Shown: positions 18,601 through 30,500 of the stretch, piece by piece | Layout: the number at the start of each line of letters is the position of its first letter | Position numbering within the stretch: position 1 is the first letter of the stretch | Assembly: GCF_910592395.1 (NCBI RefSeq) | Contig: NC_088323.1 | Location: 1,118,001-1,182,000, forward strand | Origin: Lineus longissimus | Taxonomy: Eukaryota > Nemertea > Pilidiophora > Heteronemertea > Lineidae | DNA length: 64,000 nucleotides | Direction of reading: 5' to 3' | The notes under the pieces: generated by a model | What the model was told of the DNA's origin: nothing | The model's database searches: none | What the model saw: the letters and a program-made list of their open reading frames with translations, nothing else | Position numbers and translations under genes: made by a program

Positions 18601-21600
18601 AAAGCCAGATGAAAGTTTGACTTGGTAATGAGGTTAACATTGGCACGGACAGATGTTCTATTTTCATTCATCAATAAAATCATCAAATTAAAAAAAAAGA
18701 AGTGGCTGACTTTTCCAACAAATGCTTCAAACTCGAAAAAAATAATACGGTAAACCTACAGTGGGATTCACAGAAGTTTGGAAAAACATTTTCTCCAATG
18801 TGATAAGGAAAGTTAATATTGTATAAGGCAGACTAAAATAGAACTTACCAAACCATTCTCTGCCTAAAACAAGTTTAAAACCACACGGTTAGGGCCACAG
18901 AAAAAAATATTGAAAATGTCACTCAAGGAATTTTTTTACGATTCTGACGGTTGCAAATAGGGCTTGAAGAATCTGACGTACGAAGTGACATAGTGGCTTC
19001 TACAGTGGTGGTGTAGTTGAATGCTTTTTTTACGTGGTGCCGTCATGCACAAAAAACATACCGTGACAACTCGAAACCAGAAAATATTACAAGAAATGCT
19101 TGGCCGTTTGATAATCTTTGCAACTTTGGCAACAACCATCACGTTAAACTGATACGATAAATACAGTACAAGCAAGAAAAAATGCTATGAAATGACCCGG
19201 GAATTACGATAATGGATGACAATTATTATACGATCATGGAATTGGGATACCAAATTTACCATTATGTCTTGGACATCCCTCCAATATGATGCCATAATGG
19301 CCAATAAGGCTAGACTGATTGACAGCTTCAAATGCCAGTCTCAGATTAGCAATTTTTTATGAGAGTGAGCTCAGCAACTCATCATATAACCATGTAGCTT
19401 TGTACATGAGCGTATATAATGATGATGCCAAAGATAGTTACTAACTACTGATCGTTCATGGATGGAGTCGCCTGATTGAGTTCCCATTTGCTACGGTTTT
19501 ATACCAGTAAAACTTTCTTTCTGCATGTTATGTCTCATGTCTTGAAAGAAAAAACACCCCTAGTCTTCGATATTTTGAAAAACAGATAATGGTGTCAAAT
19601 TCTAGGGTCATTATGACATGCTTGAACATATAGCCCAGCACGTCAGTTCACAGCATTGTTTATGTGAATGAGGTCTATGAGTTGCAATTTTCAATGATTT
19701 TTGATGAATTGATGGTCAAAGATGGTTGGACCATCAATGGAAAATCAGATTATCTTGTCACGACATTCGTGACCAACTTTAAGCAGCGGCTGAAAGCTCA
19801 AGCAAATCCAACAGGAAAGGGCCGGTTGGAATGCCTGCAACATTAGCGTCACAATCTAGGAAGACTGGTGGGAGATGTTATCCTACAATTATAAAGTAGC
19901 CGCATCAGTGCAATAGATTTTGACCAAGCTTTACATAAGACATTGGTGATAATATCACTGATACAAATTTAGTATATTTGCATTACCACAATAAAGTGAC
20001 AATTTTGTCGGCCCCATGATTATTTACTCACCTGACTTGGAGTGCCTCTGTTGAATGACTCTCCCGTAACTTCGTGACTAACACCCGAATAATATTGAGT
20101 AAAAAGAATATATTCACCTGAAACGACCAAAGGCAGATATGATTTATTCAGAACAGTTTAGGTGTTAATTGATATCAACATGTACACAGTACACAAATAT
20201 TTGTATGAGCGAGAACTGCAAATATTTGGTTAATCTGATGATATTTGTTGGAAGTTTAGTGTCGGACCAACCAGGTGGCAGCTAAAGGAATTCTTTTCCA
20301 TGTATGAACTCACGATATAGTCGTATATAGTCTATGATAGACCACTTGAAGTAAAAACCAACTCTTCTCAATCTTGGCTCGTGTTGAGGTCCCTCTGAGC
20401 AAAAGTCAGTACAGTACAAAACATGATGCCTTATAAAGTGTCCCACAAAAAAAAAGCAATTGATGATTTTGTGACTTACAGCGATGACGGCAGCACGTGG
20501 ACCTTCAAGAATCCAGAAGATTGGCTGGAATGTGTAACCCCACCAACATCTGAAATATATTATTGAGATCAGATTATCAGTGAAATACAACTCAGTGTAT
20601 CCCTCTGTTCAAACAAAATGAATATTTAGGAAAAGGTTTTTTTCTTTTGCATTAGAGTGACAAATACGATTTCTAAAAAAAATAAACTGGATCAAATCTA
20701 ACCCACTATGTATATGGTCAATCTGGAGTCTTTTTTTAATGAAAGAGAAGATGTTTTGTCAAACATTCATTTGTGCTTACTTCTCATGATGAACCAGTCC
20801 CGTTGTAATCGCCCATGCTAAAGTTATTAACACAGGCAATCCTGCAATAAAACACAAATATTAGGAAAGGCTTAGAGAAAACAACTGCCAAAGATGTTAC
20901 AACCGAAGCCCTTAACAATACCAAGGTCCTGCAGCTAAGTTTTCTGTCCCTTAAAATTAAACTGCAGTATCTGATATCGAGCATTACTGAAAGAGTCTTC
21001 CAGATTCTTTCAATAAATGTCCCTCAGGTACAAACACCAGATATAGTGTTTTTGTCAGTGGGCCCATACAGATATGTTTCAACAAATTGAAGGTGTGAAC
21101 GATAATGGTTTTCTTTAGTGTTACTGAAAGCCATCGGCAACAAAACCTTTCATCAAGAATGTGATAAATAACATCGAACTTGAAGAAAACAACATCAATG
21201 TCAGTTTTGCAAATGTTGCAGTTGACAGTGTAATATACCATGCATCCATAGCCTTGACCCCCCCCTCTTAAGAGGTGTGATTAGACATGCAACTTCATCA
21301 CTGGTACTGATGACTTGGTTTTCAATTTCACTGTAAAAAAGTGCGCTTAAACAACAGTCGCTTAAACAGCATGACCCAAAACAGTTCATCAATGTTTCGA
21401 AGGTTGTCAAAACTTACCCCATCCTATAGAATAATATAATATGTAATTGGGTCTCCCCGAGAACACGGATATTGCTATCATATTGTGTAGATAAATGCCC
21501 TCTATTAACATCCACATGAACTTCACAGTCTTTGAATATTCCATTAATGTGTAGAGCATTTCACAAACAATACGCTGAAAAAGATTTAAGAAATGCAATT

Positions 21601-24600
21601 GACAAAGTTTATTTCAAGCCAAGATTGAAGAAGAGGCCTATAAACTATTTCAATGAGTTGTATGATGCCAGTGTTTTTTCAACAGGGAGATGTAGATTTG
21701 AGGAATTGATAACAGGACTGACTGGAAAAAGAAACTTGAGATGATACAAGGAGGAATTGTACGAATAGAACTGGTTTTGTGCAAGGGACTGGCGAAGTAA
21801 CTTTGAAAAGACACAAGGAATAGAAATGGATTTGAGAAGGTACAAAGAGGAACCGCATGAGATTTGAGATCAAGTAACCTTGCTACAAGGAACTGGATAT
21901 TTATAACTGATGTTGAGCAATAGCTTACTTTCATCTAATCAGTTAGAAAAAGAGGATTAAAAAAAAAAAGATTTCTTTCAAATACTTACAGTACTAGATA
22001 TGGTTCCAATTGCCCTTTCGACTGTTTTGTCAAGGTATTGGTCTATGTACATGATCAGGTTAATGACAACCTGCACTATGACGGCTATAAAAAGGTTTCG
22101 ATGAATACGAGTCCTGTTGCATTTTAAACTCCTGGAAATAAATATGCGTATAATTTTAAGATGATGAAATCAATGAAGAGATAATAATTCCTCATTGCAG
22201 CCCATTCTCGCGAAATAAATGGACTTTGAGAGCACATGAGGTTGGCTTGAATAATGTGATTGAAATACAAACGTTTAACCACTGATCTGATCCAAGCCTT
22301 CTGGCCAAAGGAAACCGACCTGAACACAAGCTCAGGAGCTCTGTGGTAAAACTATCAAGGACAGCCGACTTGTTACCAAAAACGGGCTGACTGTCTGGCG
22401 ATCTCAAAAATTCCGAACGCAAAAGAAGAAGACGACTCCAAGCCGTCTGGTTGTGACTTATTTCTGAGAAAACTTTAAGAAGAGTGCTTACCTGAAGTAA
22501 CAAAATATGATGAGTGATAATGTGAGGCTAACAAGAGAAAGGCACAGTCCCACCATCTCCATGGTCCGAGTTCCGCCTACAATCTCCCGCAACAGCTGCA
22601 AGCATACCAAAATGGCTTCATTTTTAACACGAAATTAGCACGTGATGAGAGATATGGTAACACTATTCGAAACACCTTACGTGACCAAATCGAATATAAA
22701 GAACTGTTAATGGGGATGACACGATGGCATGATCTCTCTCATCAAACTGCTCATACCTGTCTTTCCCATTCGTGTTTGTTCCCATAGAACTTATCCATTT
22801 GTTTTTTGGCGAGGGCGGTGTAGCAGTCACTGTAGTTTGTCCAGCCTGCCGGCTCCATACTGAAGTCGTCCAGGTACTTGCCCTCCCATCGTCCGTCCAA
22901 ACTGCACCGTTTGTATGCATATCCTGAAAGGTTAAAAAAGAAGCTGTGATGATATAGTATCAACTTTAGAGCTAAAGTTCGGAGCACAAAGTGTTTCGTT
23001 TGTAAGTGGCATTGGCAAAACACTTACTTCATGTGCTCTCAGCTTTTGTCAGCAACAAAGGCTTCGTTCCCATATATAAGCAATTACATGTACATATCCA
23101 CCAAGAAATGCCGTAAGGTTAGCCACATTAGCTCGCCAGAAGTCCATAGCCTTTGGAAAATGAATACCTACTTGTAATTTAGACATTACAGAAGAAGCCC
23201 ACTCTTTCTTTTTTGTCCCCTCACTGAGAGTTGTGCATCACTTACTGAGCTAATATCTCGCTAATATCCAACAACACAAGTTCATGTTGGTGCTAGCCAC
23301 AGTAAGTTCTTGCCATTTACAGTTAACACCAGCCATTAAGGTGTTTCGTTCACCAAAGTAACGACTAATGATCGATGGGTGGCTCTTACACATCCTTTCT
23401 AGGAAGGGAATGTTTCAGAGAAAAAAAACTGGCTTTAGATACCGGTTATGTAAAGGTCAACGGAATTAGCAAAAGGCTGCCAGAGGAATCATAAGGGACT
23501 AGCTAAAGCGATATTTTAGTCTGGGGTTTTGGATTGATTCGACCAGTCTCTTAGAAACCTGCTTGTAGATTCCAAACAACACATGAAGCTTAATACACTT
23601 GCCAGTTAGTGTTTTGAGAAGGCTTGGGGATGTGGGAGAGACTAAACATATTTAGAGAGACTAAATACATTTAGTCTCTCGCCACTTCAAACATGGCAGG
23701 TCCTGGAGTACGAACTAATGATATGAATAATTCACTTGCATCTCACATGGCAAGACTTACTAGAGGGATCGAGACCTCGTAGAGGTGGACAGTGGTGTCT
23801 TGCCAGTGTTCCTGCAGGTGCCGCCGGCCAGCACAGAACTGTGTCCCATGTACCATTGCAGGACGTTTTACCTGAAATGAAGATAGAAGCGAGCAATTAG
23901 CTAAAGGGAAAGAACTGACAAACAAACAGGGCAACCACATAAAATGGGCAGAACATGAGTTTTTGGGATTCACGACAAAGGACCGGCTGGGTGCTGTGGT
24001 CTATTTACAATGCAAATACCAGCCGCGATGACAGGTTCTGCCTAAACGCTGTCAGGTACAAGACGGTCTGGTTTGGAATCGAACCAGTGCCACAGAGGTG
24101 GTAGGCAAGTGCCCTATCGCACTACTACTATCACAGTTCTATAAATCAGTTCAATCCATCCATCCAGTCAGTCCAACCCATTTTCCCCTTCATCCGCAAA
24201 GTTGGAACGTTAAGAACTACTTCTTCTCGACAACTCATTCCTTGCCACTACGGCCTTACCTCTACACTACATGACAAACTGTAAGTCTTTAGTTTCAATC
24301 ATATTATCAAATAGCTCATAGCCCTAAGCTGATTAAGAGCTTCTCTACTAAAACGTTAAAAGGTGACTTCACATGAACTACATCACATCTACATCTAAAT
24401 CTGTCTCAGGAAGAGGCAGATCAGTCGATCAATGAGGTAATTCGGTGAATAATATAGTCTCGGAATCGATCAGCACCCTGATCACATCTAAACGGTCCTT
24501 GAGTCGATATCTCGAGCCTCCTTCAAGTCCTTGCCAGGCACTTAGCTTGGATGTATTGGCATTAACAACCAAATTGTTGAATTACTCCAAAGTGACTGGT

Positions 24601-27599
24601 TTTTGTTGTCGGGAAAAGTCGGGATGAATTGTTTTTTCTTTGCCACTTTCGCATGTCTTGTCGTGCGATCAACTTCGGCAAGGAAGAACTACCTTGGGAA
24701 TCGTTCAAGTTAATGAAACTGTACGTGTTCGAGAGAGTGTAATTATAACGTATAGAAACCTAGGAAGCTTGAGACTCAAGACGGAGTTTTGCCTGTCTGT
24801 ACTATGGCCCCAGAATCAAAACCTGTTGGCCCAAAGAAGGTGGCTACCAATCTGAAGACGAAGCGATATTCGAATGTCAACGCTCAAGCAAGGTTCATTC
24901 TTGCACTGCGGCAACAACATCAAACTATGTTGGTCCATAGAGCTGATAAACTGGCACAGCAAGTCATCTATTCAAAATTATGGTCTTTGATGAAAGCTCA
25001 GGCGGCGAAGGGTGGAAATTGTCAACATGGTGTATTTTACCTGTTCAATGGCCACAAATTAAACTACTCAAATTATGTTGGACAGCAAGTTGTAATAGAC
25101 TGACATGGCTGCTGCCCACACCAAGCACGCATCATTATCATAAGATTGGATTATTGTGTGTGACAAGTCCTTGCAAGTATGTTTAGCAAGTAGACGGTGA
25201 AAGGAGGAAATTGTCTTCTCTTAATCTTATCCTATTATATCTTGTAGAAGATCAAAGACCGTTGTGTCTGGTCTGATCTCCTACCATCGACCAGGGTCAC
25301 TGAAGACTTGCTATGCTCCTGGACGTTAATAGTTATGAATAATTACTTCGTTCATGCTTTCTTTTCATTCGGGAACAGAAGAAACTCAACTGGAATGAAA
25401 TCTCTATCAAATCGAAAAGGATCAAGAGCTTTTGGAAATTGGCAGCAAGATTGCTTTGGCCAGCTTGGGTACGTGACAAGATAACACTCTGCTAATCTAC
25501 TTGAAAAATAATAATGTATCAGTCAATTGGCAAGACTGGTGAATTTCTTTTGTGGTGGTGCTTGCTTCTATTAGGCCCACACAGCGAACGAACTCAAGCC
25601 AAATGACAAAATTGACATTAGATCCTCTGCCTCAAGAAATGGCCAGGTATCATGAACAAGCATTCACATACCTGCCTTCACAAACACTATGGTCATTCCA
25701 CCGCATAGATTTGCCAAGTATTTCATTACCAACATGTGTAATATACCAATATTTATGATATTATCAGCCCGAAGCCATTGACATGCGGATGAACTTGAGC
25801 CCAATTAGGTGAGACTCGGTAACTGATTATAGTGCCAGTCAGTGAGATCAGAAACGCGCCTCCGGCACTTGTCAGTTCGATATTTGCCAATGTATATTGA
25901 CAAAAAGGGACCGGCTCAAAATACTAGTGCAAAACATGTTTTAGGCGAGGGTGGGAGAGGGGCCATTTTCAATGTTATTTTTTTTTGTTTAATGTAAAAA
26001 TGTTAGCTTTATTTGCGTTGTTCAAGGTCTCCATGATATTTTTCAACCAATACATTCACAGGGGCCTACTGGATGGATATTTTGAGAATGCACCTGCTGT
26101 GAGGACTGAGGCAACCTCCTGTGACCTACATAAGCCAGGCTTCTCAATATTTTAAAGGCCGGGAGGGGGCGCCACAGAGGGTCTGAATAATTTAGTTTCC
26201 TTTGGCTTTAGAATATTTTGAGACCATCCCTAACACGCAGAAGCTCACTCCAGGCTGCGGATATGGAAAGATGCGATCGGATATTGAAAGTCCTATATGG
26301 TGGGTGACGGAAATCCATGCTAGTTTTACATTGTCCCCATCGGCTTCTGCCCCCTGAGACATCCAGTGGACTTTCAATAGAGTGAGGGGTTTGTATCGTT
26401 GTTGCCTTTAATTATATGAGATTGATCGTTGTTGGATACTTGTTGGCCATGCAGTTGGGATCATTGCGAAAGTCCAAGTTGTCTTTACGATTGTCCTAAA
26501 TCGCGAGTTTGTTGAAACGACATAGACGTTAGAGCTCTCAGCCGCATTTTCAAAACTGGATCTACAGACGCTGCTCTAAACACCTTCAGGGAAGTGGGTC
26601 AGTGAGGATGCTAGAGCCTTTACTCTCCTGACATATCAAAAGCCTTGAGAATAAGAAAGATTATGCCACTTAGCCTTGATATACTTTACGATGAGATGTC
26701 AGTAGAGACTTAGGTCCTTGAGGAGAAGAAAAGATTCTACCACTTCGCCTTGGCACACTCTCATTAATAACTGTTATTACGAAGACTTAGGTCGACAAGG
26801 ATATGACGTACATGGTCGATTGCGTGAAGTTCACATCAAAGGTGCACCCTCACGGAAATTGGTTTCAAATGACTAATCAAAAGCTGAATAGGCAGAGCAG
26901 GGTTTACAAACAGATTTGGTACGGATGTCTGACACAGGTTTGTCCCCTCCATTAGCCTCGTGGAATCAGATGCACCAGCCCTTACCAAATGAGACAAGTT
27001 TTACATTTGCATGTTAAGGCCCTAATCTTTTGAATGCCAAGACAACCAGAATCTGGGTGTTTCGCTATGAGATAAGACTTGCGTACTCCTTTATTAGCTG
27101 CTTAGCATGTTATGCATATTGACTAGACTACCAAATGCCCCACCAGCTTCATAATGAGACGAATGAATAATAATGAAGCATACAAATGACCAATCGACTT
27201 ACCGATACTTTCAGTCGAGATGGTAAATTTATACAGGATTAGTTTCCATGTTTACCGGTACACCATTCTTTATTTCATTCTTAGAGCACGCCTAAATGAC
27301 ATCGTAAATGTCTTATTCAGTCATTGAGATTATCCTTTTTGTCTTACACATGTCGTGCATTTCCTGAATCTTGTAAAAATGAATGAGAGGCAGAATGGGC
27401 TAAGATTGTAAACAAGGATTTTGTAAGAGTAGCAGAGATTCGTGCTGGATAACAGAAAGTAAGCGGTGAACTCCTTACCGTCACTTGAGTAAGCTTTGTC
27501 TCCGAGGTGGGCTAGGCAGCTGTCTAAGCTGTTGAAGAACCAATTACGTTTCATCGTCGCATCCTTACCATCTAAGGACGTGTTGTTCTTATGCGTATT
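15453..27599 (-). CDS. Pdfr: PDF receptor-like class B1 GPCR, 11 exons, 5' end missing
   Basis: Secretin-family receptor at the plasma membrane, probably coupling neuropeptide binding to Gs/cAMP as known PDF receptors do. Eleven exons with GT-AG borders and matching phases join to 1440 bp: 479 codons plus TAG. In order come the hormone-receptor ectodomain with six cysteines (in DSC, TSCNG, VLCWP, HHCPP, KRCSL, YSDC), TM1 (GLCLSLVSLTLSLIIFCYF), TM2 (RTRIHRNLFIAVIVQ), TM3 (WMLIEGIYLHN), TM4 (GWGLPVLITLAWA), extracellular loop 2 (CWWGY), TM5 (FFLLNIIRVLVTKLR), TM6 (VLLPLLGITNF), TM7 (QGFFIALLYCFLNGE) and a short tail. RTRIHRNLF plus YWILEGPR-like FWILEGPR favour the PDFR group over calcitonin, CRF or PTH receptors. 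The first visible exon begins in phase 0, so a signal-peptide exon lies further upstream. The final assignment needs a tree. Confidence 0.92.
15891..16071 (-). CDS. Pdfr: PDFR-like exon: TM6-TM7
   Basis: The acceptor TACTTGCAG| precedes GAAAGCC; the donor is GAA|GTAAGT. The one leading base completes a split Arg codon, then 60 codons follow. They contain KAVKAAIVLLPLLGI (TM6 with the class B PxxG), a short third loop and TM7 ending FLNGE. The 3.96-kb intron before it is the largest in the visible gene. Confidence 0.93.
20032..20117 (-). CDS. Pdfr: PDFR-like exon: TM5
   Basis: The acceptor CGTTTCAG| precedes GTGAATATATTC; the donor is CAG|GTGAGT. It encodes VNIFFLLNIIRVLVTKLRES and ends two bases into an Arg codon. 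It is only 86 bp, found by phase matching between the neighbouring exons, which it joins without a break. Confidence 0.92.
20480..20549 (-). CDS. Pdfr: PDFR-like exon: extracellular loop 2 and start of TM5
   Basis: The acceptor TATTTCAG| precedes ATGTTGG; the donor is GCT|GTAAGT. The 23 full codons start CWWGY, the conserved loop-2 cysteine that pairs with TM3, and run through FWILEGPRAAVIA. The EGPR block is what points to the PDFR group. Confidence 0.93.
20781..20841 (-). CDS. Pdfr: PDFR-like exon: TM4
   Basis: The acceptor TTATTGCAG| precedes GATTGCC; the donor is GAGAA|GTAAGC. With the last base of the previous exon it completes GWG, the class B TM4 tryptophan motif, and continues LPVLITLAWAITTG. 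Phase is 1 in and 2 out. Confidence 0.92.
21418..21574 (-). CDS. Pdfr: PDFR-like exon: TM3
   Basis: The acceptor TTTTTCAG| precedes CGTATTG; the donor is TGGG|GTAAGT. The 52 codons contain the TM3 cysteine (RIVCEM) and WMLIEGIYLHN with the conserved class B glutamate. It enters in phase 0 and leaves in phase 1. Confidence 0.94.
21990..22131 (-). CDS. Pdfr: PDFR-like exon: intracellular loop 1 and TM2
   Basis: The acceptor TATTTCCAG| precedes GAGTTTA; the donor is ACT|GTAAGT. It encodes SLKCNRTRIHRNLFIAV, including the class B TM2 histidine, then TM2 and YIDQYLDK. These two blocks closely resemble those of arthropod PDF receptors. Confidence 0.94.
22492..22595 (-). CDS. Pdfr: PDFR-like exon: TM1
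   Basis: The acceptor ATGCTTGCAG| precedes CTGTTGCG; the donor is CTTCAG|GTAAGC. The 34 codons contain a short linker (LLREIVGGTRTMEM) and the first membrane helix. The last two bases start an Arg codon finished in the next exon. Confidence 0.92.
22757..22923 (-). CDS. Pdfr: PDFR-like exon: C-terminal half of hormone-binding domain
   Basis: The acceptor CCTTTCAG| precedes GATATGC; the donor is GACAG|GTATGA. It encodes YAYKRCSLDGRWEG, then GWTNYSDC, carrying cysteines 5 and 6 of the hormone-receptor fold and the usual DGRW and TNYxxC signatures. Confidence 0.94.
23761..23871 (-). CDS. Pdfr: PDFR-like exon: central hormone-binding domain
   Basis: The acceptor TTCATTTCAG| precedes GTAAAACG; the donor is CCTCTA|GTAAGT. 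The 36 codons include CNGTWDTVLCWP and HHCPPLRG, with cysteines 2-4. The split codons on both sides (G|GT and A|GA) match the neighbouring exons. Confidence 0.92.
24050..24135 (-). repeat. tRNA-derived SINE head (Gly-like) in a receptor intron
   Basis: The minus strand has a perfect B box GGTTCGATTCC and, upstream, GGGCACTTGCCTACCAC, which resembles the anticodon arm of tRNA-Gly(GCC). The A box region (TAGTAGTGCGATAGG) is degenerate. It lies in the intron between the two 5'-most receptor exons. The downstream body of the SINE probably extends to about 24000, but I cannot fix its end from one copy. Confidence 0.65.
27479..27599 (-). CDS. Pdfr: PDFR-like, first visible exon (N-terminal ectodomain)
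   Basis: The pyrimidine-rich acceptor CTCCATTCTCGCTTCAG| precedes AATACGC; the donor is GACG|GTAAGG. The 40 codons encode NTHKNNTSLDG (possible N-glycosylation), MKRNWFFNSLDSC and HLGDKAYSSD, giving the first ectodomain cysteine. Phase 0 at its start means it is not the initiator exon. It is less certain than the others because the N-termini of these receptors are poorly conserved, but its phase-1 exit fits the next exon exactly. Confidence 0.78.
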
Positions 27600-30500
27600 C
27601 TGAAGCGAGAATGGAGAAATATCATAAGATCACGCCTACATCTATCATCATAAGGCATGTAAAAGTCGGCCAGGATTATTGCAGAAGCTGCCGAATGGTT
27701 CATCACAGCGGGACTTATCTAATAGACAACCTGGGCCTACCTATCAAACCCCAAGCTTTCGCCTACGTAGAGTCTATCTTGTAATGGGGAAGCGGTGAAC
27801 GGTCATCCACACTCTCAAGGGACTCATTCTACAAACAAAGTTTCAATACAGGGACAAAACAAACTCAATGGGGATCTTAACCTACATGTTATTAAGAAAC
27901 GTATGAGAATCTTCATTGCGACCAGGGTGCATCCCTATAGCTTAGTTAGAATCACGACCATTATGACATAAGTAGTTGCAAACATGACGCTTTTGGAGCA
28001 TAGTGGTGTTTCCATCGAACTGAGCAACACTGCTTAAGTTATAGGCATGTTGGCTGCAGCAAAGACCTTCACTTCGAATGAAAAGAGAAACAAAACGAAA
28101 CGAAAAAACAATAGCAAACACCACAACATTACAAAGCTTCATTTGATATGGTTGGCTACTGTGGTTAGCTTCAAGACGTGCCAGTGCCTAGATACGCTCA
28201 GCACATGATTGATCAACATGGCACTACACTTTTCCTCACTTCTTTCCCAACTACGATTTTCCTGCATTGGCTTCATGATAGAGTTTCAAACAGAATCCGA
28301 TTCATGTCGATCTTGCGTGGTAAGGTTATCTTTTGTAAGAATAGATGGAAATGGATCTTTGCGTAAAACAACTATGTGATCGTATTGGAAGAAATGCAAT
28401 ACCGCGACGACACTAGGAGATGCCAAGGATTTACTTTGCCGTATCATTTCACAGTCAATGAGGATATCAAATGCTTCCATAGAAGAACGAGAAAGAATGA
28501 ATAGAACGTGAAGGTGACAGCAATTAGAGACTCGTTAGAAATCCACCCAAAAGTTGCACCCAGACCACCCGGTCGGAAGGGCGTTTGAAACATGGCTGAC
28601 CGGTCGTTACAAACATGGCGGACGGCGTTAGTGTTTTCTAACTTGGCCGTTAAGGTTTTTATGTATGCATGTCAGCTTTAAGCTTCTAATACCATTACAG
28701 CGACACAGTCCTCGACAGACTACATTCATATTTGATTGAGCACTCATGAACCCATATGTATGACACAAGACCATAACACAATTAGCTCGGTCAAGAGATC
28801 TCCAGTGGTGAGCTATTTGTAATAATCATGTTGAACAAGGAGATAATTTGTCATCTGAGAATGTGAACGGGTTACGTATATCCTTGTTAATAGATATCTC
28901 ATATTCTTATGTTAAAAGTACTAAATGCACTAATACTAGCGGAAGCAGTGAGAAGACGGGAAGTGATTACCGAGTCCTGTCATGCTACATGATATATATC
29001 AACATGCGTTCCGCAGGCTACCGTGGGACAGGTCAATGTAGCAGTGGCTCCGGGCCACTTCGCCAAGCGGCTTCTCCAAGGGCGATATGACTTATGTAAA
29101 TTGTGATAGACCACTCGTATAGCAATAAATATGACACCCCACTCCAGCCGAGAACACAATGGGATGACTAAGTAAAGAGATCCAGAGTATAATGTTATGA
29201 GCTACTGGCAATAATCTTGTCACGGGAGTAGTTAATAGGTCAATCCCGGAAGCGGACTTTCATCCTCGTTACGTGAAGGGTCACTGACATGACTACATTC
29301 GGGAGCTTATGGTAGAGACGTATACTGCATGGGTGCAATGGAAGCACCCCTGTTCCGGAGAGGCAGAGAGTGAAACCGGCAAGTGAATCAAGTGAAGCTA
29401 GAAGCAAGTTTATAGCTAGAGGTACTTGAGCTAGGTAGTCAGTCAAGTCTTATTCATACGGTTCATCATGGAGAAGCCACTTATCAAAGTAGGGCGCTGT
29501 ATGGCCATTACCATGAAAGAAAAAGATACAGAATTACTAATTAGGTGCTGTTCATGTGGTGGCAAAACTACTTCACTCACAATTTGAAATATATTCGGAC
29601 AGCACGTTTTGTCCGGCACACGAGACATAACCTTCTAAAGATCTAATTACATGTACTTATTCTATATTGACACAAACCTAACTCAACCCAGCGAAACACT
29701 GTCAGATCTATAACAATCGACTGCACTTATCTCTTAAGTTTCTGCTTTTTCAAAAGCCGTATCAAGAGCAGCAATTCTGGATTACTCGCACGAACAGTTC
29801 TCAATGAGCCATATAATTGCCATGCTTGTCACTTCTCAGTTTTCAAACTCGAACAATCCGTTGTGGTTCCCTGAGTCATGTCTTTATCATGTTCATTTTC
29901 CCAAGAGAGAAATGAAAAAGCCTCATCATACAACCTCATCACAAGAGACCACAAAACAGGAAAACAAGTAGAAAACATGATGATATCATGTTTGAGCGTC
30001 CCTTGGAGACAGGAATGGTTCAAAACAGTTATTGAATTAGCTTCACATTGCAACCTCTTCCCAAGAGCCCTAACTATAGATATAAACATCAAGAATCTTG
30101 CCATATCATCCCTTGGCGACGAGACTGGTTCATTATGCACATTGATTGAGCCTATTGATCAGTTAAGGCTTTAATATTACATCCATTAGTTTCATTTCTG
30201 TGGACTTGCCGTCCTGAATGAGTTCCTATGTAATGGCTCTCTTGGGTCCCGCTGGAGATTAATTACCGGATAGACCTTCTTTTGCGAGGATGTGGTTCAA
30301 ATTACAGCTCGACATGTACAACATCTCTCGTTTCATTGCTCTATGTATTTTTTATGCATCGCTGCATTTGAATGTCCTTCTAACGATGAAATATGAACGC
30401 AACACAAGCATGAAGAAGTGTAATTAGCTTACAGAAGTCTTTAGTGAAGCTTTAACAATGTTGTTATGAAAAAGCTTCAGTATTGATTCATAAGAGCTAT

